The notes under the pieces: generated by a model
The model's input: only the letters and a program-made list of their open reading frames with translations
Databases searched by the model: none
Told to the model about the DNA's origin: nothing
Translations under genes and position numbers: made by a program
From: Plasmodiophora brassicae
Lineage: Eukaryota > Endomyxa > Phytomyxea > Plasmodiophorida > Plasmodiophoridae
Assembly: GCA_039704465.1 (NCBI GenBank)
Contig: JASFAU010000016.1
Span: 744,001-808,000, forward strand
Direction of reading: 5' to 3'
Length of the DNA stretch: 64,000 nucleotides
Part shown: in pieces, positions 10,636 through 22,410 of the stretch
Layout: each line of letters begins with the position of its first letter
How positions within the stretch are numbered: the stretch's first letter is position 1

Positions 10636-11033
10636 CGCGCGCAAATGCCCCACCGCTTGCGAAGGCACCGCCCCCTCCGAACTAAAAATATGTTACGCGC
10701 CACCCCACGCGCACACACCGCATGCGACATGGACAAGCGGCACGCCACTGTGAACTGCAGCCTCGGACACGACAGGGGGCGCGCGACAGGCGTTACACGC
10801 CGTGCACGACGCAGCGCTGACGCTGCGTCGTGCACGGTTGCGCGCCCCCATTCGGCAAAACGACGGGTTTCGGGTGGGTGGCGCTGTTGCGGGTGGTCGC
10901 GCGCGCCGCTGCCCCGTCTCCGCGTGGTGGTGGTGGTGGTGGTGCGCCGGCTGCAGCGGCAGGGGGACCCCGGGGGGCCCGCTAGCCACGTCGTCGCCGC
11001 CCCCGCCGCTGTCGTCGTCGTCGTCGTCCTGCA
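10636..11033. other. Divergent promoter region, HCF101-like / CSPP1-like
   Basis: 398 bp between two outward-facing start codons (10635 minus, 11034 plus), so it should hold both promoters. It contains the long hairpin at 10,800-10,837 annotated separately. GT/GTC-rich low-complexity tracts (10,926-10,945 and 11,013-11,027) lie near the plus-strand start. Confidence 0.55.
10800..10837. repeat. Perfect 17-bp inverted repeat with 4-nt loop
   Basis: CCGTGCACGACGCAGCG (10800-10816), then CTGA, then its exact reverse complement (10821-10837). It is the longest tight hairpin I noticed in the window and lies about 165 bp upstream of the minus-strand start and about 200 bp upstream of the plus-strand start in a shared promoter region. 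It could be a palindromic binding site or a structured 5' leader. Confidence 0.85.
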
Positions 11034-12971
11034 ATGGACGATGGCGGCGGTGTAGGTGCCGCGGAGGCGTTGCGCCAGCGCATCTGGGCCGACAAGCGCC
11101 GGCAGGTCGTTGCGCGGCTCGCCGCCCAGGGCATACACGTCGACGAGGACGACCCGCTGCTGGCCATGCCGGATCACGACGACGACGACGACGACGTGAG
11201 CCCGCGGCCGGACCCTGCACCCGGCGCCGACCCCGCCGCCCCGATGCGGCCGCCGCCGGTCGCCGTCGTCACCAGGTCGATCGCATCGCTCGGTCTGGAC
11301 CCGGATGCGGAAGCGCGTCACCGCCGTCAGATGCAACGGGACATGCAGGTCGCGTTGCAGCAGCAGATCGAACAGAAGCGCATGCAGAACCAGCGGCATC
11401 GGCGCGGCGGCGACGCCACTGCGACGCCGGCGGCGCGATCGCCGTCGTTGCGATCGCTGGCCGCGGGGCTCAGCCCGGACCCCGACGAGCAGCGCCAGCG
11501 TCGCCGTCAGATGCAGGAGGACCTGCAGACGGCGTTGCAGGGGCAGATCCATCAGCGGCACCCAGGACGGCGCCCGGAACCCGACGCGGGCTGGACGGCC
11601 ACCAGCCTGCTGCTCGGCCAGCACCCGACATCGCCTGGCGACGTCCGACAACGCCAACGGCAGTACGCCGAGGAACTCGACCAGCAGATCCGGTCGTCGT
11701 CGTCGTCGAGGTCGTCCGGGTGTCGCCCCCGGCCAGTCGTGACAACGCCCGACGCGGACGCACCGACGACAAGCCTGCCGCTCGGGCGCCATCAGGAATC
11801 GCCTGTCGATGCCCGCCAACGCCAACGCCAGTATGCCGAGTTCCTGGCGCAGCAGATGAAGGAGCGCGCCGAACGCCAACAGGTGACGTCGGCGGCGCCT
11901 GACTACTCGTGCCCCCCGCGCACGTCACTGAACATGTCGCCCATCGCTTAGGCCACGCGACAGGCGGAAGAGGAATTCCTCATGCGGCACCTGGCACAGG
12001 CGTCCGAGCCTGCAGCGACCTCGCCGGCGCGGTCTGCATCGTCGCCGCCGCCGCCGCCGGCGAATGGTCCCCGGCGGCGTGGTGGTGGCGGGGAGCCCGT
12101 TCGCGACGACGAGGGCGCACAGCGAACGACGCCACAGGAGGCGCGACGCTTGCATGGCCGGGAGCTGGCCAGGCAGATCGAGGAGAAACGTGCGCGAGAC
12201 GCCGAGCGGGCCGCCCGCGAACAGCAGCAAGAGGTCGCTGATCGGCAGCGGGTCCTGCGGGAGCTCGGCCAGATCAACAGCAACAACGGGCAGCAGCAGC
12301 AGCAGCAGCAGGAGCAGCAGCAGCCACGTGAGGTGGACAGTCGCGCCGAATCGGTACAACGCACGCCGAGCGTGCTTCCACGATCGGTGTCGCCGGCGGC
12401 GCGCGGTGACGCCGCCGGTGTCGTCGATTGGCAGGAGACGGAGGAATCCGTGCTGGGCCCGCTTCAATCGCTCCGCGAATCGATGACGAGGAACAGCGCC
12501 GAGTTCCAGCATCGCATCGCCAAGGAGCATGAACGCATCACCGCCCTGTCCCGGACGTCGCAGTCGCCGTCGATCGGCAAGCAGCGAAGTTTGTGGCTGC
12601 CCGTGCCCGACGAACTCGCCAGCGCCACGAGCCGATTCGTCCCGTTCACAGCGACGTCGACAGGCGCCGCGCCCGCACCACCGCGTCCGCTGTCCGACGC
12701 GGACACGCTGGACCAGTTCCTCAACGAGGACCGCAGTCGAGCCGAGGGCGTCCAGCCCGTCGTCACGACGCCAAGGGCGACGACGCGCTCCAAGTGGGGC
12801 CAAGTGGTGGCGCCGGCGTCGATGTGCGAACCGGGCCGGCGCCCCCTAACGCCCAGCGAGGCCCTGCTGCGGCATCGTCCCGCGTCCAGGGACGGCCGAC
12901 CCGCGCCTGACAACGACGACGACGCTCTGGACCTGCACCTACGCTCGAACCCGTCATATACGATTCAGTGA
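11034..12971 (+). CDS. Coiled-coil protein with repeated RQRQRQYAE units, CSPP1-like
   Basis: 618-residue, highly charged, helical protein. Related blocks recur: RHRRQMQRDMQVALQQQI, RQRRRQMQEDLQTALQGQI, RQRQRQYAEELDQQI, RQRQRQYAEFLAQQM and a weaker RRLHGRELARQIEEKR. Each is preceded by a Ser/Leu/Gly/Pro linker such as TSLPLGRHQESPVDA. A poly-Gln tract (about 12,287-12,325) and a C-terminal tail without known domains follow. The 'YAEELRQQI' repeat recalls CSPP1, a centrosome/cilium protein, but this is pattern similarity only. Two exons, 11034-11882 and 11964-12971 (81-nt intron); the joint extends a helical block, which supports one gene rather than two. Confidence 0.7.
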
Positions 12972-13057
12972 CGGGGCGTATATTCGGTTCGCCAGAGCGC
13001 CGCCGCGCATGCATCCACCAATGCCGGTACCGCGCGTGCGAACAGGGAAGCGAGGCA

Positions 13058-14290
13058 CTACATGGCGTTTAACGCAGATGGCGTCGTCGGTGCGGTGATC
13101 TCGTTCAGGGACGTCTGGATGTCGATGGTCAGGTTGTGGTCGGCGCCGACGTGCACCTCGTAGATGCGCAGGGCGGTCTCGTACAGGTGCGCGGCCTTCT
13201 CGACGTGCCCGGTCAGGTGACACAGGACGCCGAGCACGTACGACACCTCGCCGACGGCAATGTGCTGGTTGCCCAGGAACTCGATCCTCGTGTCAATGAT
13301 GGATCGCAGCACGTCCGCGGCATCGCCAATCTCGGCGTCGTCCAGCACGTCCGTGATCGACGAGACCGGGTGCCCTTCCGACGCCTTATCCTACGCACAG
13401 ACAGCCTGAGGGCCATGCGGCGATGCGATGCGCCCAGGCCGCACACGAACCCGGGCGCCTGCAATCGTGGAGCGTAGGCCCGTCAGGAACTTGTACCATA
13501 TATCGACGACCTTGTCCAAGAACGCCAGGCACTTCTCGATCTCGTCCTTCTTCAGGAACGCCATCCCCATCTGGAAGTACCCGCCCGCCGTCTTGTAGTG
13601 CTCTGGGCCATGCGACACCGACGAGTAGTAGACCTGGACGGCGGCACATCTCAGTCGCCGCCACGGCCCCGGTGGGAACGCCCACCGACGTACGTCATGT
13701 GCCAGCTGCTCCAGAGCGTCATTGTAGCGCCCCTGTGCCAGGTAGATCCTGCCGAACAGGCGCCGCAGCGGGGACCGCAGGTGGGCGCTGCTGTCCGGGT
13801 TCTTGTAGATGGCCCAGTTGGCCATCTGCAGGAACTCTTCCGCCTGCTGGAACCGGCGCAGGCCCATGTTGGCCTCGGCCAGCAGCAGGTACGACGGCAC
13901 GAGCGACAGGTGCCCCTTGCCGAACACGTCAATGGCGACCTTCAGCGACTGTAGCGCGGCGGGGATGGCCAGCTCGGCCTGGCCCTGGACGAGCAGCTTC
14001 GACGCCTCGGCACGCGTCAGCTCAATCAGGGCATGCCGGTTCATGGTCAGGGTCAGCTGGCGGCGCCGTCGCTCGTCCTCATTGTTGAGCGCCTCCGGCG
14101 GGTTCCGGATCGGCGCCATGATCGAGCAGATGCGCTCGTGGATGCCGTTCCAGTCCAGCGACTGGTGCTGCTTCGAGCAGTAGTACGTCACCCGACAGTG
14201 GGCACAGGCCAGGCTCGCCGCCTGCCCGCACATCTCGCATTGGTACTTGACACCGCGCGCGCACGACAGCGGGTTCAGGCGCAGCGACAT
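13058..14290 (-). CDS. ZMYND12: MYND zinc finger plus TPR protein, ZMYND12-like
   Basis: 370 residues. The N-terminal MYND finger has the full set: CEMC, CAHC, YYCSKQHQSLDW and HERIC. The rest is helical with TPR-like repeats (AAHLYETALRIYEVHVG and similar). Animal ZMYND12 has this build and is associated with the sperm flagellum, which fits the nearby centrin. Three exons: 14290-13694, 13633-13451 and 13390-13058 (60-nt introns). ATG 14290 is the first in frame; upstream codons lack an ATG. The gene converges with the CSPP1-like gene, leaving an 86-bp gap. Confidence 0.82.
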
Positions 14291-14393
14291 GATGACGCGC
14301 CACCGCTTTAACACGGCGATCGCGCGACGGTACCAGCCTTGGACGCACGGATCGATCTATGTAAGCGGACCCGGTCAGTAACAGGCATTTGTA

Positions 14394-17300
14394 CTACCAG
14401 GAGGGCATTCCATACCACTGAACGCGGCGCTTATGTGGATTGTCGTCAACCGCCCTGGAATTCGGACGCGGTCGTTTGCTGGACGTTGGCGATGCAACGC
14501 CAGTTGGGCCGGACACGAGGTCAGCAGGGACGACAAGACCGGCAGGGGCGTTCGACAGCACCTCCGTTATGAACGTTCGCCAGACGAGCAGCGCATCCAG
14601 ATCGGCGGGGACACGGCTCATTGCCGAGCTTACGGCAGCGGAATAGTGTGCCAGAACGCGTTGCGTCAAGGCGGCGTCTGACACCAGCTGATGGAGGGCG
14701 GGGGCGCCAACCTCGACCAGCGCGGCCACGATGGTTTCAGAGACGGCCTCACACGTTCGGTCCTGGGCCACCGCATCAACAAGAACGCCCACGTCGCCAC
14801 AGGCACGAACAATGCGGGCGGCAACGTCGACGAACCCGACCTGCAGCGCCCGGGAGGCAACAAGCGCTGTGAAACGGCACGGCCGACGTCGGAGGAACCC
14901 ATGGCGTTCCAGCGCAGGTAGAACGCCACATTGCCGATCCTTGGAGAGGCCGTACACGACGGCCAGGCTGAACATGGCCGGATCGGAGGCGATCGTCATG
15001 GACACTGCCTCGCTGTCCAGCGCGCGAACGGCAGCAAACACTGGACCGAGACGAGTTGCCAGAGTGGCACCCGCCGGAAGGTGCACAGCCAGAAGGGCGA
15101 CCAGTTCGTAACGGGACGGTACCCGTGCATGATGCATGTACAGGCTGGCGACCTGCTCAGCGACGGCGTTATCAACAACGCCAGCGTTCGGGTATCGTGC
15201 TGCCAGCGCGTCCACGACGATGTCATCCAGGCGATCCATGTCGGCGGTATTCGCAAATCGTGCCAGGATCAGCAGCGCATCCAGGAAGCGCGCGTCATCC
15301 CCGAACGCGGCCCAGCACTCGCTGCAGACGTCCGCCATGGAACGCTCGCCAGCAACGGATAGCAACGACGGCCAGTCCACAAGCGCATCTGACAGGCAGG
15401 CCAGTTAGACCTTGGGGCAGGAACCTGAACGCCACCCCATACCTGGGTCGTTGACTGCGAGGCGCACCACGCTGATGACAGCGTTCGACGCGTCATCGGC
15501 AGAGAACCATCGGCGGACGTAACGCTGCCGGTACGCTTTGACGTACGACGCGTAGCAGGACTGGTTCGATGGCTGCAACTCGAGCGTCATCCACGTAGAC
15601 GGCGAGACCGGGTGCGACATCCTGTACAAGCACACGCACGCCTTTCAGCAACGTTGGAGCACAGACACTTGGTAGACACGATAGCGATACCTCGTTATGC
15701 CCAGGCGCGCGAGCCGTCGATGTACCTCGCACAAGTGCCTGCATGAGGGAATTTGACAGGCGCGCGCGTCGTCGCCCATGACGGCAAGGTGGATGCTGTC
15801 GTGGCGGTCGGAGACGTACACGAGAATGGCGGCATACGACGTCGGGAGTTGCCGAGCCTCATCGACGACGTGAAGAACGGGCAGTGACAGCCGTATCAGG
15901 CGATCGACTGGCGCTGTAATGGGCCAGTCGGCGACGATGCTTTCGAACGGGCCAGCACATGCGCTCCTAAGTAGATTGCCCAGCAGGACGCCGAGGGCAA
16001 CGATCTCCAGATCGGATCGTTCCCCGTCGGGCCACAGCAATTCGCGAATAGTATCGGCGAGGAATCCGATGCAGCGTGATGTGAACTGTTGCACTGCACA
16101 AGCCATTGCTTCCGTCCACGACCACGCGGACGGCAGCATAGAAGCCTTCGGAGGTGCACTCTCGAGCAGACGACGCAAGAACCAATCCAGCAGGTCCCGG
16201 ACGTCTTGTTCGCTGCTGACCAGCGTCGACCAGATTGGCGAGCGCAACACTTCATCGGCATGCTCGGCGCGCGTGCGATCCAAGACAGCCGCCAAACCCT
16301 GCGCGTTACGATTCAGTGACCTCGGTAATCCATTCGAGGCGTATGCCATGCACCTCGGCAGGGCAACCGTTGTCGCGAGCGGCAGCAACCCGAGTGAATG
16401 CGTCCAGTATCTCGGGGTGGGCGCGGATGCTTCGGGCAGCTGACTTATGTATGCTGACAATGGTCGCGTTCGTCTCCCATTCCCGCAGCCTACCATGTTC
16501 GATTACTGTCAGAGCATCTCTGTAGGGGAATTGGCAATCTGCACGAACAACCTGGTGAACGCCTGCACAATCACACGAATGTGTTGCAGCGTGGCAACCT
16601 GACGACCGACGCGAAACTCGAATCAGAATGGAGGTACGACCAAGGGCATGACATCGGCCAACGAACCTGCTTTTGCAGCCATTTCCAGTAGAGGAATCGC
16701 TGTCCTTTAAGTTTGTCATGCGCCTCGGCCAGGCGGGCGGCAATGGCCAGCGTCAGGGCCACCTGTTCCTGATCCAGCGACGACGACCCATCAGCGAACA
16801 GGTCGCTGCATGACTTTTCAATCTGGGCGGCCAGCTGTGAATTCGGGTCGGCACGGCGACAGACGCCCCACAGGAAATCCAGCCGCAGGTGGCCGCTTCG
16901 AGCGCCAGATTCAATAACTCGGCAAATATCGCCCGCTCGGTCGACAAAGACTTTAAGCAGAGCAGCGGCGACCACTTCCTGACGCGCTGTACAGCACATA
17001 GTGAGCGAACCCGAGGCATGCGACGAGAATACAAACTCGGCTACGTACATGAGGGTAGGCGCCAGACGTCGTCCGCGTCGTCGTTCGACGCAGGCGCTAG
17101 TTCGTGACGAAGACAGCTGTCGACAAAGGCGACCCCAGCGGATGAGGGCGTTACTCGTGCTGCACAGGCAAGCACCTTTGCAGACGTCATTGTTGTACGT
17201 TAAACGAAACGTGAACCACGACAGCAAGGAAACCGTACCCGTAGAAGAAGGCTTGTGGATCGCCCGACAGCATCGTGAAGCAGGCGTTGACAGACGGCAC

Positions 17301-17773
17301 TGCTAGGAGTACGCGATAGCAGATGGAGCAGGGTGGCATCGGGCACCGACGGTTTCAGCAGTTGCTGTATCAGCGACTCCCTGCCCACATATCAACGACG
17401 ACAATGCACACATCGGCGCCCTGCTCGTACCAAGCCTGCGGGTCGTCGGGCACGTCCGCCAATGGAAGCCGCGTGACATCGCCCAGCCTGACGTCGTCGT
17501 CGTCGTGCGCGCTGTCCTGCCCCGGTCCCGCACAGACCGACCTGACGACGTCGGAGATGCGACCCATTTCCGATCTGGCGCACGAAGGGGCGCTGGAACC
17601 CCGGGCGCGCCCTCCGCCGCTGACCGCAACGTCCGCGATCCGACTGCCGCGGGCCAACCGACGAAAATGTTCCCCCCAGAGCTGCACGCAGCAGTCAGCA
17701 CACCCCACCAGGGCGACATACGGCGAAGCTGCACGCCGGCCGTCACCCGAGCTGCAACACGCAGCTGCAGACA
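14394..17773 (-). CDS. Uncharacterised large helical protein 1
   Basis: I do not recognise the family. Splicing by eye gives eight exons: 17773-17431, 17380-17239, 17175-17049, 16986 to about 16665, about 16600-16354, 16298-15667, 15621-15443 and 15388-14394. Introns run 45-68 nt and all keep the frame; the fourth intron has two possible donors. The product is about 960 residues, rich in Leu/Ala/Val helices and solenoid-like. It has no signal peptide or membrane span. A basic C-terminal patch (SSKRPRP, PHKRRV) could be a nuclear signal. The N-terminus has an acidic DDDD patch. HEAT-like nuclear scaffold is a guess. Confidence 0.6.
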
Positions 17774-17875
17774 TTGGCACTATACGCTGCAATCGATATC
17801 GACCTGGCCGGGTCAGCAGCGAGCGGCTCGCGGACGGTATTTTGGCTCGTGTTCCGGTACGGCGGCGTCCTGCTG

Positions 17876-19039
17876 ATGATTCGCGTCTGCCGGCGATGCC
17901 TGTCGTCGTCGTCGTCGTCGGCGAAGGTGTCCAGGTTCCCGGGCGTCACGTGGGACCAGTCGACATGCAGGTGGGTCTATAGGTATACGTGCGCCCTGAC
18001 CGAGCGGCCGGTGTCGGGGTCGTTCTCGGCCCGCATCAACGGGATGCGGACCGCGCGTCGCCTCGCTGAGAAGCAGGTCATGCATGCGCACGTCGAGGGC
18101 CGCGCCGCATTCGTCAGCCAGGAGTACTGGTTCCGCATCGCCGATCGGCTCTCCAAGACGACCGACGTCGAAGGGGTGGCCTACGTCGACGACGGCGTGG
18201 AGCCGGTCCGTACCCGTCGTCCGCCTGCGCGCTGTCCACTGTGCTCAAATTGGTCACGTAGCCCTACTGGGAGGCGTCCTGGGAGGAGATGGCACCGGGC
18301 GGCAGGAAGGTGCACCGGACGAAGAGGTTCCCGGTGGACCGGGAAAACCCGAACCAGTCCAGGATGGAGGCCGAGATCTTCCGCATGAACGTGCACCAGT
18401 GGAGATACGAGCTGAAGAAGGCGGGCTACTCGAGGAAGGTCCCCGATTACGAATCCGAATGCGACAACGTCGTCTGGCAAGGCAGGCCGGCATGCTATCC
18501 ATGCCCGTGCGCCGCACCATGACCCTGCGGTCCTGTAGGTCCCGGCGGTGGCCAGACGACCGGTGGGTTCTGGGTCGCGTACTACGACGTCATCGGGTTC
18601 GGAGGCCGACGTCGCGTCAAACGCCCGTTCTCCGTCGATAGGCACGGGTTCACCGGGGCCGAACGGCTCGCCGTCGAAGCCGTCCAGAAGGCGGAACGAG
18701 CGCTGCCCGAACCCGATGCTGATGAGGGCCCGTTGGATGCCGACAGGGGGCGGCAGCAGCGTATCCGCATGGTAGTATACTGTGTTGGTGTTGTTCTTCG
18801 CGTGCCTGCCCCGTCTAATGGCTGTCGTCGCACCGCAGAGCGAAAAGCGGCGCCTGCGTATCCGGTCGTGGATGCGATTCTCGGCGACGTGCGGCCCGCG
18901 CCAAGGCGGCTACCACGTCCTGGAGGACCTCATCGACAACCAGGACCAGCGGGGCTGGCACCCGTCCATGTTCCTCGAGTGGGCGAAACACGACCTGGGC
19001 TACGTCCCCACATCGGACAATCTCAGGGAGCAACTTTAA
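17876..19039 (+). CDS. Protein with three AP2-like DNA-binding domains
   Basis: Probable DNA-binding regulator; 327 residues. Domain 1 (residues about 20-75) reads RFPGVTWDQSTCRWVYRY then GMRTARRLAEKQV, the three-strand plus helix pattern of AP2. Domain 2 has YWEASWEEMAPGGRKVHRTK, then RFPVDRE and a helix. Domain 3 has FWVAYYDVIGFGGRRRVKRP, then FSVDRHGFTGAERLAVEAV. A basic, Trp-containing tail follows. Exons: 17876-18205, 18262-18481, 18539-18771 and 18839-19039. Intron 2 (18482-18538) fits only as GC-AG (GCAGGC...TGTAG). The ATG at 17876 lies 103 bp from the divergent start of the helical protein gene. Confidence 0.75.
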
Positions 19040-19306
19040 CACGTCGTTCTCTCTATCCGCGTCTGCGACAGGGCCGCCGGATGCGTCGCCCGTTCGCCCA
19101 TTCGCCCCGACAGGGCAAAACGACGCGGCGGTCGATGATGCGGCTGGGTCGGCGTCGCGCGGGGTCCGGATTTTGGTGGTATTTACGGGGTGAAGCCCAG
19201 GCGTCAACCGCACGACCCGCGACCCACGTTCCCACACGGCCACACACTGACAGAGTCGCGTCTGCGGAGCTATTCCGCGCCGGCGGCAGCAGCAGCAGTC
19301 GGGGCG

Positions 19307-21380
19307 ATGACGGTGCCGGGCGTGCCGACGCCGCCCGAGAAGGCCGCCGCCGTCGACCATGCCCTGCGCCTGTCCGATGAGCGACGGCAGCGCCTGGAGA
19401 GCATCATGGCGGGCGCCGCGTCCGTGTCGTCGGCCGGGTCGCAGGCGGCGACCACCGAGGTCGGGTTCGGCGCGCGACGATGCCTGGACCTGGACCCGGC
19501 GCCGACGCCGAAACGGCACAAGGCCACGGCGCGGGCCAGCCCCGATATCAAACGGTCGGATTCCGCGCCGTCCGGCGGCGCCCTGATCACCAGCTACTTC
19601 CGGCGGGACACCGCCCGCTCGTTATCGCTGGACGATAACGAGCAGCAACCGCAACCGGGTAACCCGCCGTTGCCGCCCATGCCGGTCGACCCTCCGCCGC
19701 CGCCGCCCGCGCTGGTGACCACCATGTCGTCGGCAACGCCGACCCCGCCACCGGCCGTCGACGACACGCTCGTCGATCGGCTGGAGTTGGAATTGCATCG
19801 CGTGCGCCAGGAGTTGCACGAGTACCGGACGCGGTCGACAGGGATCATCATGCAGCTGCTGAGGCAGCTGGCCGCCTGCGAGGCCAGGGAGGCGCAGGAG
19901 CAGCTGATCCGCAACAACGCGCAGCTCGGGTGCCGGATCCCATCGGCGTCGCCGCATATCGCGAACGATAGCTGGGAGGACGGCGAACTGTTCCGCGCTC
20001 TCCAACGGAAACATCTGCGGCTTCGCCAGGAGCGCGAGGATATCGACCGGGAGCGCAAACTGGCCGCCAGCCGCCGGCGGAAGCTGACGCCCGGCGATGC
20101 GGAGGCCATTGCCGAGGAGGACGAGAAGGAGGAGATCCTGCGCCTGCGCGCCGCCATGCTCAAACGGGAACAATTGAAGCTGCAGGCCGAAGAGATCGAC
20201 CTGGAGTGCCGTCGTAAGAACCACATCCGGTTGTCGAGGCTCCTCGAGGTAGGCGCGCGCTGCGGCTGCTGACCCCTGCTGACGTTGCTGACCCCCGTCT
20301 CTGTAGGAAGAGTCGCGGTCCCGGTTTGGCAACTACCCGGTCCTGAACCAGCGTTACGTTGTGCTGCAGCTGATCGGCAAGGGCGGGTTCAGCGAGGTGT
20401 TCAAGGCGTTCGACCTGACGGAGCACCGGTACGTGGCCTGCAAGATCCACCAGCTGAACCCGGCGTGGAGCATAGAACGACGCAGGACGTATACGCGGCA
20501 TGCGTCCAGGGAGTACGAGATCCACAAGCAGCTGCAGCATCCGAGGATCGTCCTGCTGTACGACGTGTTCGCCATCGACGACCAGTGCTTCTGCACGATC
20601 CTCGAGTACTGCGACGGGTCCGACCTGGACATGTACCTGAAGCAGGTCGAGGTGCTGCCGGAGCGGAGCGCCCGCTGCATCATGATGCAGATCTTCAGCG
20701 GGCTCAAGTACCTGAACAGCCAGCACCCGCGGATCGTGCACTGTACGTTCGGGGGGTTGCCCAACGCGCCATCTGTGACGACGGCCATCTGACGGCGATG
20801 CGCAGACGACCTGAAGCCCGGCAACATCCTGTTCCACAAGGGCGAGATCAAGATCGCCGACTTTGGGCTGTCCAAGCTGCTGGACAGCGCCGAGGATTCC
20901 GTCGAGCTGACCTCGCCGGGCTACGGGTCGTACTGGTACCTGCCGCCCGAGGTGTTCGACGACCCGATCAAGGCGATCGTCTCCTCCAAGGTCGACGTGT
21001 GGTCCGCCGGCGTCATCTTCTACCAGATGCTGTTCGGCAAGCGCCCGTTCGGTCACGGTACGTGTGCGCGTTGCCTGCCTCCAAGGCGGACGCGCCCTGG
21101 CGTGTTGCTGACCTGGGCGGGTCGGCTGTGCCCAGAACTAACGGCTCGAGCGATCCTGCACGAGAAGACGATCCTGCACGCGACGTCGATCGACTTCCCG
21201 TTGACGAAACCGCCCGTCTCCGCCGAGGCGAAACAGTTCATCCGACGGTGCCTGGCGCATCGCCACCAGGACCGGCCGACCGTCTTCGAGATCCTCGACG
21301 ACCCGTACCTGAAGGCGAAACCCAGGGCCAGCAACGGCACGTCGGCGGCCGCCTCGCAGCACCCCGACTCGATCGATTAA
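19307..21380 (+). CDS. TLK: Tousled-like serine/threonine kinase
   Basis: Nuclear kinase that in animals and plants acts on histone chaperone ASF1 in chromatin assembly; 624 residues. The N-terminal half has Ser/Pro-rich sequence (PTPKRHK) and coiled coils. The C-terminal kinase has [15 protein letters not shown] (glycine loop), [10 protein letters not shown] (Lys), [18 protein letters not shown] (catalytic loop), [11 protein letters not shown] (DFG) and the TLK-type insert [13 protein letters not shown]. Four exons: 19307-20248, 20307-20742, 20806-21057 and 21136-21380. The second intron splits the catalytic His-Tyr-Asp, and removing it restores the motif. All key catalytic residues are present. 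Confidence 0.95.
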
Positions 21381-21531
21381 TAAACGCAGACGCCATCAGC
21401 GCTGCTCACCTGTGCAGCCTATACGAACCGCCGTATCGGTCAGAGCGAGACAGCGACGCGCGCTCGAACGCCGCGTCCGCGGAACGCCGGCGCTCATTCG
21501 CGTCGTATCGAGTCGGTCGAACCGGGCCCGA

Positions 21532-22346
21532 ATGGCGTCGTTCGACACGTCCGTGCTGGTCGACGCGCTGGACACGCAGGGCGTGCACCTGTCGCAGAGG
21601 TCGTTCTCGGACCTGCTGCACCACATCGACGAGGTGGCCGTCACCGCCGAGCGGCTCGAGGCGGGCGCCGACGCCGTCGACCAGCTGCGCCAGGCCTACG
21701 CCGACGTGTTCGCCGTCCAGCAGCACTGCACGACGAGGATGGGCGCCCTGGACCGCCTCAAGGCGGCGGTGCGCGTCGCGCCGGGCGAACAGTTCACCGA
21801 CGAGGCGCACCCGTTCGACTGGGCCGGCGCCGTCGCCCGCGCCCACGACGAATGCGCGGCGACGGCGCGCGCCGACCTCGACAAGGAACGCGACACGGCC
21901 CTGGACTGCTTCGACGAGTACGTGTGGAACGTGCACCACAGCGGCGAACGTCGCGTACGGACACGACGCGGTGACCACGACGACGACGACGACGACGACG
22001 ACGTCATCGCCGGGGACATCACCTACACCAAGTGCCCGTTCACGCAAGGGCCGTTGACGAACCCGTTCAAATCGAGGCTGTGCGGCCATGTCGTCAGGTA
22101 CGTCACTGACACGCGCGCCTATATCGCCGGTGCCTGAATGCGCTCGCGTCGTCGCTGTGTGTGTGCAGTGAGCGGGGCCTGCAGATGATGTTCGGCGGGC
22201 GCGCCGCCGCGGTCAAGTGCCCCGTCTCCGGGTGCCGCAAGCACGTCACGCGCAGCGACTTCGCCAAGGACCTGCTGACCGAGCTGGCCGTGCGTCGCCA
22301 GCAACGGGCCGCGTCCCAGGCCAGCAACGCCCTCGACCTGTCGTAA
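21532..22346 (+). CDS. NSMCE2: SMC5/6 complex SUMO E3 ligase, SP-RING (NSE2/MMS21)
   Basis: SUMO ligase of the SMC5/6 DNA-repair complex; 247 residues. The N-terminal two-thirds is helical, as needed to bind SMC5. An acidic Asp run precedes the SP-RING: ITYTKCPFTQGPLTNPFKSR, LCGHVV, then VKCPVSGCRKHVTRSDF. The zinc ligands Cys, His, Cys, Cys are all visible. Exons 21532-22097 and 22169-22346; the 71-nt intron lies right after the CGH motif. The start is the first ATG that precedes helical sequence. Confidence 0.92.
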
Positions 22347-22410
22347 GGGGGGTGTGCGCTCCCCAGCAATGAAACCGTCCATGTCTTCAGTCGCAGACGT
22401 CGCCCAATGT

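Noticed and set aside
12287..12325. CRISPR-like or satellite repeat
   Set aside because: A short CAG run encoding poly-Gln in a coding exon; there are no spacer-repeat units anywhere in the window.
11982..12971. Separate gene for the second half of the CSPP1-like protein
   Set aside because: An 81-nt intron (11883-11963) joins both halves in frame inside a continuous helix, so one gene is simpler.
16300..16600. Pseudogene or split-gene reading of helical protein 1
   Set aside because: Apparent frame breaks are resolved by short introns (55 and 45 nt, plus one with two donor choices).
20285..22057. 590-codon plus-strand open frame across TLK and NSE2
   Set aside because: Wrong frame of two clearly identified genes. 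Its sequence is Arg/Pro/Thr-rich shadow coding.
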